Positions 17,143-26,410 of a DNA stretch of 64,000 bases are shown here, in pieces. The stretch is taken from positions 2,078,798-2,142,797 of the forward strand of contig HG934468.1 in NCBI GenBank assembly GCA_000723505.1. The letters run 5' to 3'. The position numbers were made by a program, and so were the translations under genes. Positions within the stretch are counted from its first letter, which is position 1; every line of letters starts with the position of its first letter. Origin of the DNA: Mucinivorans hirudinis (lineage in GTDB: Bacteria > Bacteroidota > Bacteroidia > Bacteroidales > Rikenellaceae). Below the pieces are notes generated by a model that searched no databases, was not told where the DNA came from, and saw only the letters and a list, made by a program, of their open reading frames with translations.

Positions 17143-18915
17143 TTGAAATACAAAAAACTATACCTGCGCTTGGTGCAGATGATGCACCGCCTCTCGGAGA
17201 AACAGCTACTCTTTGTGCTCGCCGTGGTGGTGGGTATAGTGGTTGGCATTACGGGGCATATCCTCAAAGAGAGTATCCATATTGTACAAAATATTGTGAC
17301 AAACTTTGGTAACGCTGCCAATGTAAACTACCTCTACCTTTTTTTCCCGGCAACGGGCATTACCCTCACTGTACTTTTTGTGAAGTATTGGGTCAAGGAC
17401 GACATTTCGCACGGGGTGACCAAGATTTTCTATGCCATCTCGCGTAAGGATTCGCGCATCAAGCCGCACAACTGCTATTCATCGGTGGTTAGTAGCTCCG
17501 TAACAATCGGCTTTGGCGGTTCGGTCGGAGCGGAAGCACCTATCGTGCTGACGGGGGCGGCGATAGGGTCTAATGTTGGGCAGTTTCTCAGGCTCAAGTA
17601 TAACTATATCACTCTGTTGCTAGGATGTGGTGCGGCGGCAGCCATCTCAGCGGTCTACAAAGCACCCATCGCCGGATTTGCCTTTGTCTTAGAGGTACTT
17701 ATGCTGGAGCTTACCTTCACCTCGGTTGTACCTCTGCTTATAGCATCCGTAACTGCTGCCACCACTACGTTTATTTTGGTGGGTATCGAGCCCTTTTTCG
17801 CGGGCATCACCCCGCCCTTTGTCCTTGGAAATATACCTTATTATGCACTGCTGGGCATTGCAGGAGGTGTTGTGAGCTACTTCTTTTCTCAAACCACGAT
17901 GAAGATTGAGGGTCGCTTTGCAAAAATCAAGAATCGAACGCATAAAATTATCTTCGGAGGCACAATTCTCGGACTATTAATATTCATCTTCCCACCACTA
18001 TATGGTGAGGGCTACAATTCGATACAAACCCTTTTGGAGGGGCATACGGGCAATATTTTCAAGCACTCACTATTCTACGGCATTCAGGACCAGTTTCTGA
18101 CACTGTTTCTCTATGCTCTTGGTATATTGCTCTTCAAGGTAATTGCAATGACGATGACCAACGCCTCGGGTGGTGTGGGTGGTACGTTTGCCCCTTCGTT
18201 ATTTATAGGGGCGATGTTGGGTTTTATATTTGCAATTACCGTAAATCATCTTTTCGACGCTGACCTGCCCGTGAGTAGCTTTACTCTGGTTGGTATGGCA
18301 GCAGTGATGAGCGGCGTTATGAAGGCGCCTATCACATCGATGTTCCTTGTGGCGGAGCTCACGGGTGGCTTCCAACTCTTTTTGCCATTGATGTTGGCAG
18401 CGGCAGTCTCCTTTGCTCTGAGCTACTATTTTGACCCCTATTCTATCTACACTAAACGCCTTGCCTCACGCGGCGAACTTCTCACCCACAACAAGGACGA
18501 GAATACGCTTCAGTTTATGAAGACCGCAGAGTTGATTGAGCGTGATTTTGGTACAGTCCCCTTTGATGGCAAGTTGCGTGATATGGTCGTTGAGGTGGAG
18601 CGTTCGCAACGCAACCTTTTCGCCGTTGTCGACCAGGAGGGTTGTCTGGCGGGAATAATAACTTTAGACGATATTCGCGGCGATATGTTCAAGCCCGACA
18701 AGTGGGACAAAATGCCACTCACAGACTATATGTGGGAGCCGCCCGAGAAGATATATGAGCAGGAGGATATGCGCTCGGTCGTCGAAAAATTTGAGATAAC
18801 GGGAGCCTGGAATTTGCCCGTTGTCGGCTCGCGCGGCGAGTATGTCGGTTTTGTGAGCAAATCGAGATTGATGACCGCTTATCGCCGTCAGCTTCAAAAA
18901 CTTACTCAGGAGTAA
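17143..18915 (+). CDS. ClC family chloride channel/transporter with CBS domains
   Basis: A 590-residue ClC protein: about residues 20-430 form the membrane domain and about 455-580 a pair of CBS domains, which usually bind adenine nucleotides. The region equivalent to the selectivity motif GxEGP reads GSVGAEAPIVL near residue 130, keeping the gating glutamate but with Ala for the usual Gly. The helix N motif is GGTFAPSLFIGAMLG near residue 348. Upstream, a run of nine C (17092-17100) lies 43 bases before the start. The stop abuts the stop of the convergent YitT-family gene with no gap. Confidence 0.92.
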   Translation: MKYKKLYLRLVQMMHRLSEKQLLFVLAVVVGIVVGITGHILKESIHIVQNIVTNFGNAANVNYLYLFFPATGITLTVLFVKYWVKDDISHGVTKIFYAISRKDSRIKPHNCYSSVVSSSVTIGFGGSVGAEAPIVLTGAAIGSNVGQFLRLKYNYITLLLGCGAAAAISAVYKAPIAGFAFVLEVLMLELTFTSVVPLLIASVTAATTTFILVGIEPFFAGITPPFVLGNIPYYALLGIAGGVVSYFFSQTTMKIEGRFAKIKNRTHKIIFGGTILGLLIFIFPPLYGEGYNSIQTLLEGHTGNIFKHSLFYGIQDQFLTLFLYALGILLFKVIAMTMTNASGGVGGTFAPSLFIGAMLGFIFAITVNHLFDADLPVSSFTLVGMAAVMSGVMKAPITSMFLVAELTGGFQLFLPLMLAAAVSFALSYYFDPYSIYTKRLASRGELLTHNKDENTLQFMKTAELIERDFGTVPFDGKLRDMVVEVERSQRNLFAVVDQEGCLAGIITLDDIRGDMFKPDKWDKMPLTDYMWEPPEKIYEQEDMRSVVEKFEITGAWNLPVVGSRGEYVGFVSKSRLMTAYRRQLQKLTQE

Positions 18916-19806
18916 TCACAACATTTTTTTCTCCGAAAATATTGCGAATCCCTCTCCTAATGTTTCGTGTGCGTTGACAACAACCATAAAAGCCCGAGGG
19001 TCGGTTTTGCGTAAAAAATCTTGGATGGCGGGTAGTTCGCGCCGAGTGACGACCAAAAAAATCATCTCGCGTTCTGCATTGCTATACATACCCGCCGCCT
19101 TGATAAAAGTTCCTCCGCGCTCCATATCGTTGATAATGTATTCTTTAATTTGCTCCTTTTTTTCCGAGAGTATAAAGAGTAGTTTATCACCCGATCCCCC
19201 CTCGATGAAAAAGTCTACCACCTTTGTTGCTACAAAAATCGTAACCAAAGAGTAGAGTGGTATCTTCCAACTTCCAAAGACTATAAGCCCAAAAAGCACT
19301 ACCAAAGAATCTACCATCATCAGCGAGCGCGAGATGGGTTGGTGGGTAAATTTCGTTATAATCATTGCCAAAATGTCTGTCCCCCCCGATGTGGCGTGTG
19401 ATTTAAGTATCATACTCATACCCACTCCTAGTAGTACTCCTCCAAAGAGGCAAGCCAGCAGTACATCGTCCGTAAGGTTAATCGAGCCCCCAAGCATTGT
19501 TGCCGGGTCTTTGCCCACAATCCAAGTGAGCGTATCCATAACCGTGGGGCACACTAATGCTGCCACAATGGTCTTCGTGCCAAATTTTCCGCCAAAAATC
19601 CAAAACGAGATAAGCAGTAGCGGAATATCCATAAGCAGACCGTAGCTACCTACTTCCAAAACCGGAAAAAGGTAGTTCAGAACAACGCCCATACCGTAAA
19701 CACCACCCGGCACAATTTGATAGGGGGTTATGAAGAGCACAAACGCGGCAGCGATAAGTACCGAGCCTGCAATGACATAGAGCCAATGTTTAATCTTCTG
19801 AAACAT
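18916..19806 (-). CDS. YitT family membrane protein
   Basis: A 296-residue protein of the YitT (DUF161) family, with about five or six membrane segments in the first 200 residues and a cytosolic DUF2179 domain (GGTFIKAAGMYSNAERE) at the end. Conserved blocks include ITPYQIVPGGVYG and ATSGGTDILAMII. The family role is unsettled. I set the start at 19806 (MFQKIKHW) because a TACCTTTG promoter box lies at 19832-19839, inside the longer open frame that reaches 19890. Confidence 0.88.
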   Translation of the reverse strand: MFQKIKHWLYVIAGSVLIAAAFVLFITPYQIVPGGVYGMGVVLNYLFPVLEVGSYGLLMDIPLLLISFWIFGGKFGTKTIVAALVCPTVMDTLTWIVGKDPATMLGGSINLTDDVLLACLFGGVLLGVGMSMILKSHATSGGTDILAMIITKFTHQPISRSLMMVDSLVVLFGLIVFGSWKIPLYSLVTIFVATKVVDFFIEGGSGDKLLFILSEKKEQIKEYIINDMERGGTFIKAAGMYSNAEREMIFLVVTRRELPAIQDFLRKTDPRAFMVVVNAHETLGEGFAIFSEKKML

Positions 19807-19831
19807 AATTCTATCCACGTGTGATTTTCTA

Positions 19832-19839
19832 CAAAGGTA
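19832..19839 (-). promoter_or_regulatory. -7 promoter element for the YitT-family gene
   Basis: TACCTTTG on the minus strand, 25 bases upstream of the chosen ATG at 19806. It fixes the gene start downstream of it. Confidence 0.65.
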
Positions 19840-19841
19840 GT

Positions 19842-20129
19842 AAAAAATGTTAAATATCAACAACTTTACGTTTGATTCTTCAATCAACACTCTGCTATAT
19901 TTTTTAACCTAAGTTCAGAGGAAAGTTTTGTAAGGCAGCAATAACTATTTTTCACCACTTAAACCCTATACTGAGCCTATTTACCAATGCCGGTTGGATA
20001 AAATCCCTGGTCTGAATTAGCAAAATATTTACATAAGTAAACAATTTTACTATTTTTTAACATTTACGTTGCAGTTCGGGGTGGTAAAATGTCGTTTCGT
20101 CCTCCCAAAAATGTTGTTCATCGGAAATT
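19842..20129. other. Non-coding gap before the sus-like operon
   Basis: I find no gene in this AT-rich stretch. A small inverted repeat, TTTAC/GTAAA with a 4-base spacer (20028-20041), lies about 90 bases upstream of the -33 box and could be a regulator site, but it is short enough to arise by chance. No SusR-like or LacI-like regulator is in the window. Confidence 0.3.
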
Positions 20130-20161
20130 TTTGCTGCCCCCTTTTTTATGGAATAAATTTG
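20130..20161 (+). promoter_or_regulatory. Promoter of the sus-like operon
   Basis: TTTG (20130-20133) and TAAATTTG (20154-20161), 20 bases between them, match the Bacteroidota -33/-7 pair. Transcription would start near 20168, giving a leader of about 130 bases. Confidence 0.6.
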
Positions 20162-20182
20162 TATAAGAGAATTTGAAAATTA

Positions 20183-20249
20183 TGTGTCGCCGGAAACATA
20201 GTATGTTGTCCGAGTCATTGGGGTTAATTTGGGCGCAAACGGCGACACA
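20183..20249 (+). promoter_or_regulatory. Structured 5' leader of the sus-like operon
   Basis: TGTGTCGCC (20183-20191) pairs perfectly with GGCGACACA (20241-20249). Inside, AACATA/TATGTT (20095-offset positions 20195-20200 and 20202-20207) closed by GG/CC makes a second stem, leaving a GU-rich unpaired strand before the outer stem closes. A U-rich run follows the outer stem. It matches no riboswitch class I know. It could be an attenuator, an mRNA stabiliser or an unrecognised cis-regulatory RNA. Confidence 0.45.
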
Positions 20250-20295
20250 ACTTTTCAAATGCTATTTTTAATTTTTCAACTTTCTTTTAATCAAT

Positions 20296-21606
20296 ATGAA
20301 CAAACCGAACCTATCTTTTTGGCAAATCTGGAATATGAGCTTCGGCTTCCTTGGGGTGCAGATTGGCTACTCGCTCCAAAATGCCAACACGAGCCGTGTG
20401 CTCCAATCCTTGGACGCCGACGTGGAGCATTTGAGCTATTTTTGGCTGGCTGCCCCCGTGGCGGGACTTATCGTGCAGCCCATCGTCGGACTCTTCTCCG
20501 ACCGTACTTGGACTCGCTTTGGGCGACGCATACCATTCATTTTGGGTGGTGCGTTGTTGGCAGGTCTGGCACTCTTTCTGATGCCCAATGCCGAGATGTT
20601 TGTAAACATTATGCCCGCCCTATTCTTTGCCGGCATAATGCTCCTGTTTATGGATATGGCTTTCAATGTTACGATGCAGCCTTTTCGCGCACTTGTGGCA
20701 GATATGGTCAATGATAAGCAACGCACCAAGGGGTATGCGGTGCAGACCTTCTTGGTCAATGTCGGTGCGGTGGTTGGCTCGGTGCTGCCCTTTGTGTTGG
20801 TGCACTTCTTCGGGATGTCCAATGCCTCCACGCCCGAGGCGAAGATTCCTCAGTCGGTTGCTTGGGCTTACTACATAGGCGGTGCGATATTGATTGGTAC
20901 GGTTCTTGTTACGGCATTTATGACAAAGGAGTACCCCCCGAAGGATTACAACAGATATAATAATGCAGGTACAGCTCCGGCACGTCCTAAATTCAAGGAA
21001 CTTATCACGGGCATACCCAAAGTTATGTGGCAGTTAGCTGTTGTGCAATTCTTTTCGTGGTTCTCGTTATTTTTGTTGTGGACTTACACTACTCCTGCCG
21101 TTGCCCAAAACGTGTGGAGAACTACAGACACCTCCTCATTAGAATATAATGAAGCCGGAGATTGGGTTGGCATAATTTTTGCTACATACTCCGTATTCTC
21201 GGCACTATTTTCATTGGTTATCGTATGGCTCTCGAATAGGATTGGTAATAAGGGTGTGTATTCGGTGTCGTTGCTGCTTGGTGGATTGGGTTTTATCGGG
21301 ATGATGATGTGCACGGACAAATACGCATTACTTGTGCCGATGGTTGGTCTTGGCGTAGCGTGGGCGGCGATTTTGGCGATGCCCTATACTATACTCAGTA
21401 AATCCATTAAGGCAGACCGTATGGGGGTTTATATGGGTATTTTTAACTTCACGATAGTTATTCCGCAGATTATTAGCGGTATTATTGGCGGAACGATAGT
21501 AAAATATGTTTTCGACTCCAATGCAACAGGAATGATATACTTGGCAGGCTTTTCGTTACTTGCTGCCGCCGCCTCGGTGTTTATAGTAAAGGAGAAACAA
21601 TATTAG
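20296..21606 (+). CDS. MFS sugar transporter of the sus-like operon
   Basis: A 436-residue, 12-span major facilitator of the SLC45/GPH-like sugar:cation symporter type. The N-terminal FWQIWNMSFGFLGVQIGYSL and the DRTWTRFGRRIPFILGG loop between helices 2 and 3 are typical of bacterial maltose/sucrose-type carriers. Being first in an operon with SusC/D and GH13 enzymes, it probably carries maltose or short maltodextrins over the inner membrane (inferred). It is followed by 150 bases of nonamer repeats before susC. Confidence 0.85.
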   Translation: MNKPNLSFWQIWNMSFGFLGVQIGYSLQNANTSRVLQSLDADVEHLSYFWLAAPVAGLIVQPIVGLFSDRTWTRFGRRIPFILGGALLAGLALFLMPNAEMFVNIMPALFFAGIMLLFMDMAFNVTMQPFRALVADMVNDKQRTKGYAVQTFLVNVGAVVGSVLPFVLVHFFGMSNASTPEAKIPQSVAWAYYIGGAILIGTVLVTAFMTKEYPPKDYNRYNNAGTAPARPKFKELITGIPKVMWQLAVVQFFSWFSLFLLWTYTTPAVAQNVWRTTDTSSLEYNEAGDWVGIIFATYSVFSALFSLVIVWLSNRIGNKGVYSVSLLLGGLGFIGMMMCTDKYALLVPMVGLGVAWAAILAMPYTILSKSIKADRMGVYMGIFNFTIVIPQIISGIIGGTIVKYVFDSNATGMIYLAGFSLLAAAASVFIVKEKQY

Positions 21607-21610
21607 CCCC

Positions 21611-21740
21611 GTCCCAAAATTCCCAAAATTCCCAAAATTCCCAAAAGACCCAAAAGACCCAAAAGACCTAAATGTCCTAAAAGTCCTATAAGTCCTAAAA
21701 AGTCCCAATAGGACAGCAAAGAAATCACAAATCACAAATC
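21611..21740 (+). repeat. Nonamer tandem repeats plus AAATCACA repeats
   Basis: About eleven 9-base units drift from CCCAAAATT through CCCAAAAGA to CCTATAAGT between 21611 and 21708, then two and a half copies of AAATCACA lie at 21722-21740, ending 15 bases before the susC start. The same two repeat types are adjacent at 57557-57674. No start-to-stop frame in it is convincing. It fills the leader between the MFS and SusC genes. Confidence 0.85.
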
Positions 21741-21755
21741 AATAAACCAAACATT

Positions 21756-24743
21756 ATGACAAAGAGAATTTTACCTATGTTCTGTATGTTGCTTATGTGC
21801 GTCTGTTCGTTTGCACAGAGCAAGTATACGGTTAAGGGTACCGTTATCGACTCCCAACGCCAGCCTATGATTGGTGTTACGGTTGCCGAAAAGGGTACCA
21901 ACAATGCCACCCTTACCGACTTGGATGGTAACTTTACACTCAGTGTCGCTTCGGCTAAGTCCGAAGTCGAACTCTCCTTTATGGGTTATATTACGGTATC
22001 TTACAGTGCCGATAATTCTGTCTGGCAGCAGCCCGTGATTATGGCGGAGGATGTTAAGGCTCTCGAGAGTGTGGTGGTTATCGGTTACGGTACCACAACA
22101 AAGCGAGATGCGACCGGTTCGGTGGTGGCAATCAAATCCGACATCAAGGACCGTGGACAAGCCACCAATGCTTCAGACCTTCTTTTGGGTAAAGTTCCCG
22201 GTGTGCAGATAACACCGGGGGATGGTGCTCCGGGTAATACGGGTACTATTCGTATTCGTGGCGGTGCTTCTCTCTCGGCGAGCAATGACCCATTAGTTGT
22301 GGTTGATGGTGTGCCTGTTGAGAGTGGTGGTTTGGGTGTGGTCAATCCTAATGACATTGCAACTTTCACCATATTGAAGGATGCGTCGGCAGCCGCAATT
22401 TATGGTTCGCGCGGCTCGAACGGTGTAATCATCATCACGACCAAAAAAGGTTCGGGAGCATTCCGTTTGAACTATAACTCTACTTACTCGATGGCTCAAA
22501 ACTCGCGATTGGTACAAAATCTCTCCGCGGCGGAGTACAAATCAATTTTAGACCAATACTACCCTGTGGGAACTCCCATCGGAGACGAGGCACACTCGTT
22601 GATGGGTAAGAGCGCGACAAATTGGCAGGAGCAGATCTTCCGTCCCGCCTTCGGAACAAACCAATACCTCTCAGGCTCGGGTATGGTCAAGAATATGGGA
22701 TACCGCGTGGGTTTGGGTTACGACAATGAAAACGGAACTCTTAAAACCTCAAACTTCGAGCGATTTACAGCCTCAGCCGCAATCGCTCCCAAATTCTTTG
22801 ACAATCATCTGAGCGTCGACCTAAATGCAAAATACTCTAGTACAAAAAACACAAACGCAGATGCAGGCGCTGTAGGCTCAGCCTCTTTCTTTGACCCCAC
22901 ACAGGACATTTGGATTAGAAGACCCGACGGCTCAATCAATACCGACAAATTCAACGGATACTACACTTGGGTAAACAGCTCGAACAATCCCAATATCCTT
23001 GCTGCAACAAATCCTGTGGCGCTCTTGGAGCAGGTGTGGAACAAGAACAATTCGACTCGTTTCTTGGGCAATGCTCAGATTGATTATAAGATGCACTTCC
23101 TGCCCGAGTTGCGTGCAAACCTCAACGTGGGTATGGACTTAAACACCGGCAATGGTAACAATGGTGCTCTGCAAAACTCGCCACAAGCTTGGCGTGATAA
23201 CGACTTTATGGGCATTGGTCGCAATAACAACAATCAATGGCTAAACCGCAATAGCTTGTTGGACTTCTATTTGAACTACAATAAAGAGTTGAGCTCAATC
23301 CGCAGCCGAATAGATGCAATGGTTGGGTATTCCTGGCAACACTTCTATTCTCAGAACTCATCTCAGACCTATGGCAACAATGCCGATAAAAACGCTAAGC
23401 CATTTAGCGAAAACAGCTTTGCAACAGAAAACTATTTGGTCTCTTTCTTTGGTCGTTTGAACTATGTGTTCAACGAAAAGTATTCACTCACCGGTACGGT
23501 ACGTTATGATGGGTCGTCTCGTTTCTCGCCCAATACTCGTTGGGGTCTCTTCCCTTCGATGGCGTTTGCTTGGGATATAAAGGGGGAGAATTTCTTAAAA
23601 TCCGCCCAAGACCTCTCAACCCTAAAACTCCGCCTGGGATACGGTACAACAGGGCAACAAGATTTGGGTCTGAATGACTACCCATACATTGCTCGATATA
23701 ATATGTCAAACGAATTTTCGATGTATCAATTTGGCGATAAGTTTTATAACGTATTGAAACCAAATGCCTACGACGAGAATATCAAGTGGGAAGAGACAAC
23801 CACATACAACGTGGCACTCGACTTTGGATTGTGGGACGACCGCCTAAGCGGCTCCATTGACCTCTACTACAAAGAGACAAAAGACCTGCTCAACACAATT
23901 CCTGTTCCTGCCGGTGCAAACTTCTCGAATATGATAGTTACCAACATTGGTAATCTCAATAACCGAGGCATCGAAATTAGCCTGAACATCATTCCGGTAA
24001 AAAGTGAAGATTGGAATTGGACAATCGGATTGAATGCAACTTTCAATTCCACAAAAATCACCAAACTTACCGCCAACGCAGACCCCAATTATCTTGGAGT
24101 GACCACAGGTAATGTACCGGGTTCAACGGGGGCTTACTCTCAACTTCATACGGTTGGGTATGCTCCGAATACTTTTTATGTGTTCCAACAGGTTTACGGA
24201 GCAGACGGTAAACCGCTCCAAAATACATTTGTGGACAGAAATGGAGATGGTGTCATCACCGATGCAGACCGCTATCTTCACCGAAAACCTGCTCCTGATG
24301 CCTACTTCGGCTTATCCTCACAGTTGAGTTACAAGAATTGGTACTTTGCTTTCAACGCACACGCCAATGTGGGCAACTATATGTACAACGCTTATGCGGC
24401 TAACAACTCAACAATCTACTCGGCTTACGGCGGACAGGGTTTCTTGACCAATTTGGATAAGACCATCTTCCGCACCGGCTTCACAAACTCGAACACCATT
24501 AACCAACGTATCTCTGACTATTGGATCGAGAACGCCTCATTCTTCCGTATGGACAACCTGACATTGGGATATGAAATTCCAAAATTTTTCGGTTCAAAAA
24601 TGAGTGGTCGCCTTTCGTTCACAGCTCAGAATGTATTCGTAATCACAGACTACCAAGGGCTTGACCCCGAAGGTTGGGGCATCGACAATGTGATGTGGCC
24701 TCGTCCTCGAACATTCGTACTTGGTTTAACTCTTAACTTCTAA
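21756..24743 (+). CDS. susC: SusC-family TonB-dependent outer membrane transporter
   Basis: A 995-residue receptor forming the outer membrane barrel of a glucan importer. Signal peptide residues 1-20; carboxypeptidase-D-like domain about 22-108 (YTVKGTVIDSQRQPMIGVTV); a TonB-box-like stretch SVVVIGYG; plug domain about 115-225 with ILKDASAAAIYGSRGSNGVI; then a 22-strand-type barrel ending in TFVLGLTLNF with the terminal Phe. Full length for the family. SusD follows after 15 bases, the normal pairing. Starch or maltodextrin specificity is inferred from the GH13 neighbours. Confidence 0.95.
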   Translation: MTKRILPMFCMLLMCVCSFAQSKYTVKGTVIDSQRQPMIGVTVAEKGTNNATLTDLDGNFTLSVASAKSEVELSFMGYITVSYSADNSVWQQPVIMAEDVKALESVVVIGYGTTTKRDATGSVVAIKSDIKDRGQATNASDLLLGKVPGVQITPGDGAPGNTGTIRIRGGASLSASNDPLVVVDGVPVESGGLGVVNPNDIATFTILKDASAAAIYGSRGSNGVIIITTKKGSGAFRLNYNSTYSMAQNSRLVQNLSAAEYKSILDQYYPVGTPIGDEAHSLMGKSATNWQEQIFRPAFGTNQYLSGSGMVKNMGYRVGLGYDNENGTLKTSNFERFTASAAIAPKFFDNHLSVDLNAKYSSTKNTNADAGAVGSASFFDPTQDIWIRRPDGSINTDKFNGYYTWVNSSNNPNILAATNPVALLEQVWNKNNSTRFLGNAQIDYKMHFLPELRANLNVGMDLNTGNGNNGALQNSPQAWRDNDFMGIGRNNNNQWLNRNSLLDFYLNYNKELSSIRSRIDAMVGYSWQHFYSQNSSQTYGNNADKNAKPFSENSFATENYLVSFFGRLNYVFNEKYSLTGTVRYDGSSRFSPNTRWGLFPSMAFAWDIKGENFLKSAQDLSTLKLRLGYGTTGQQDLGLNDYPYIARYNMSNEFSMYQFGDKFYNVLKPNAYDENIKWEETTTYNVALDFGLWDDRLSGSIDLYYKETKDLLNTIPVPAGANFSNMIVTNIGNLNNRGIEISLNIIPVKSEDWNWTIGLNATFNSTKITKLTANADPNYLGVTTGNVPGSTGAYSQLHTVGYAPNTFYVFQQVYGADGKPLQNTFVDRNGDGVITDADRYLHRKPAPDAYFGLSSQLSYKNWYFAFNAHANVGNYMYNAYAANNSTIYSAYGGQGFLTNLDKTIFRTGFTNSNTINQRISDYWIENASFFRMDNLTLGYEIPKFFGSKMSGRLSFTAQNVFVITDYQGLDPEGWGIDNVMWPRPRTFVLGLTLNF

Positions 24744-24758
24744 TTTCCTGAAAAGACG

Positions 24759-26384
24759 ATGAAAGCAAAATATATAATACTTTCGGTGGTTGCGGCGACG
24801 CTGAGTTTGACCTCTTGTGTGGATAACCTCAACACCAAACCTCTCGACCCACGAGAGGTGACAGCAGATGTGGCTTATGATACCCCCGAGAGCTACGTAC
24901 AGGGTTTGGCAAAAGTTTACGGAGCACTTGCGCTGACGGGGCAAAGTGGTGCCGGCAGCGGCGAAATTGATGGTGCCGACCCCGGCGCAAGTCAGTTTAT
25001 CCGTGCATTATGGTACTTGCAGGAGTTCCCCACAGACGAAACTAAAAATGCGTGGCCCGACCAAGAGGTGCCCGAGTTGAACTATATTACTTGGTCGGCT
25101 TCTCCCAACAAAGCCATCTCGGGTATGTATTATCGCCTAACTTTCTCTGTTTCGATTGTCAATGAATACCTCAGACAAACATCACCGGAGAAATTAAGCA
25201 CTCGCAAAGTGAGCGAGGCACTCAAAGAGGAGATACAACAATATCGCACCGAGGCTCGTTTTATTCGTGCATTGGTATGGAGTTATGCTATTGACCTATT
25301 TGGCAATATGCCATTCTTTACCGAGAATGACCCTATTGGTAAGTACTTCCCAGACCAAATCTCTCGCAAGGATTTGTTTGCTTATGTCGAAAAAGAGCTC
25401 TTGGAAATCGAACCTTTGATGGCAGCACCTCGCACTCAAGTGTTTGGTCGTGCCGACAAGGCGGCAGTGTGGACAGTGCTCTCTCGTCTGTACCTCAACT
25501 CTGAGGTCTACACGGGCACAGCAAAATATAGTGAGTGTATTACCTATTCAAAGAAGGTGGTAGATGCCGGATATGGTCTGACCCCAAACTATTCGCACCT
25601 TTTTATGGCGGATAACGACTACACCAATCCCAATACCTTCAAAGAGATGATTTTCACAGTAAACTTTGACGGCGCACACACACAATCTTACGGTGCAACA
25701 ACATTCCTCTGCGTGGGTTCTCGCTCAGGCTCGGACTCTTCCACACCCGAGAGCGGAATGAATGGAGGATGGGATGGTAATCGTGCACTTTCTACGCTTG
25801 TAGACCTATTCCCAAATAACGACAAAACGGATGCAAATGGATACCTCATTAGCGAGGACAAGCGTGCGATAATTTACACCAAAGACCGCCTCAAGAACGG
25901 ACCCGCCGTGGAGAAAGCCTTCAAGGATGGGTATAGTGTCTATAAATTCCGTAACGTGAAATCGACAGGCGGTATGGGTAAGAACCAAGGATTTGCCGAC
26001 ACAGACTTTCCTCTGATGCGTCTACCTGAACACTATTTGAACATTGCCGAGGCGGTTGCTCGCGGCGGTCAGGGTGCTACAAAAGCCGAAGCTATCGGAT
26101 ATATCAACAAGCTACGCGAGCGTGCATATGGCAACCAAAGTGGAAATATCACTGACTATACACTGCAATTTGTACTGGATGAACGCGGTCGCGAATTGTA
26201 TTGGGAGGGCTTTCGCCGCACTGACTTGATTCGTTACGGTCTCTTTACATCAGGTGTATATTTGTGGCCTTGGAAGGGTGGCTCGAACACAGGGCGCGGA
26301 GTGGACGCAAAGTTCAACCTCTATCCAATTCCTGCTGCCGACATCACTGCCAATCCTAAACTTAAACAAAATCCGGGATATTAA
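24759..26384 (+). CDS. susD: SusD-family surface glycan-binding lipoprotein
   Basis: A 541-residue RagB/SusD protein that caps the SusC barrel. The lipobox is LTSC (Cys20). Typical blocks include the TPR-like helices around YRTEARFIRALVWSYAIDLFG and the C-terminal LYWEGFRRTDLIRYG followed by LYPIPAADI. Full length. It would be exposed on the cell surface and bind glucan for delivery to SusC. The SusE-like gene follows after 26 bases. Confidence 0.94.
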   Translation: MKAKYIILSVVAATLSLTSCVDNLNTKPLDPREVTADVAYDTPESYVQGLAKVYGALALTGQSGAGSGEIDGADPGASQFIRALWYLQEFPTDETKNAWPDQEVPELNYITWSASPNKAISGMYYRLTFSVSIVNEYLRQTSPEKLSTRKVSEALKEEIQQYRTEARFIRALVWSYAIDLFGNMPFFTENDPIGKYFPDQISRKDLFAYVEKELLEIEPLMAAPRTQVFGRADKAAVWTVLSRLYLNSEVYTGTAKYSECITYSKKVVDAGYGLTPNYSHLFMADNDYTNPNTFKEMIFTVNFDGAHTQSYGATTFLCVGSRSGSDSSTPESGMNGGWDGNRALSTLVDLFPNNDKTDANGYLISEDKRAIIYTKDRLKNGPAVEKAFKDGYSVYKFRNVKSTGGMGKNQGFADTDFPLMRLPEHYLNIAEAVARGGQGATKAEAIGYINKLRERAYGNQSGNITDYTLQFVLDERGRELYWEGFRRTDLIRYGLFTSGVYLWPWKGGSNTGRGVDAKFNLYPIPAADITANPKLKQNPGY

Positions 26385-26410
26385 TATCCTCCGCAAAAAA
26401 AAGATAAGCA

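Noticed and set aside
19807-19890. N-terminal extension of the YitT-family protein
   Set aside because: A TACCTTTG promoter box lies inside it.
20028-20041. Operator-like TTTAC/GTAAA inverted repeat upstream of the sus-like operon
   Set aside because: Too short to claim as an operator in AT-rich DNA with no regulator nearby; mentioned only as part of the non-coding gap.
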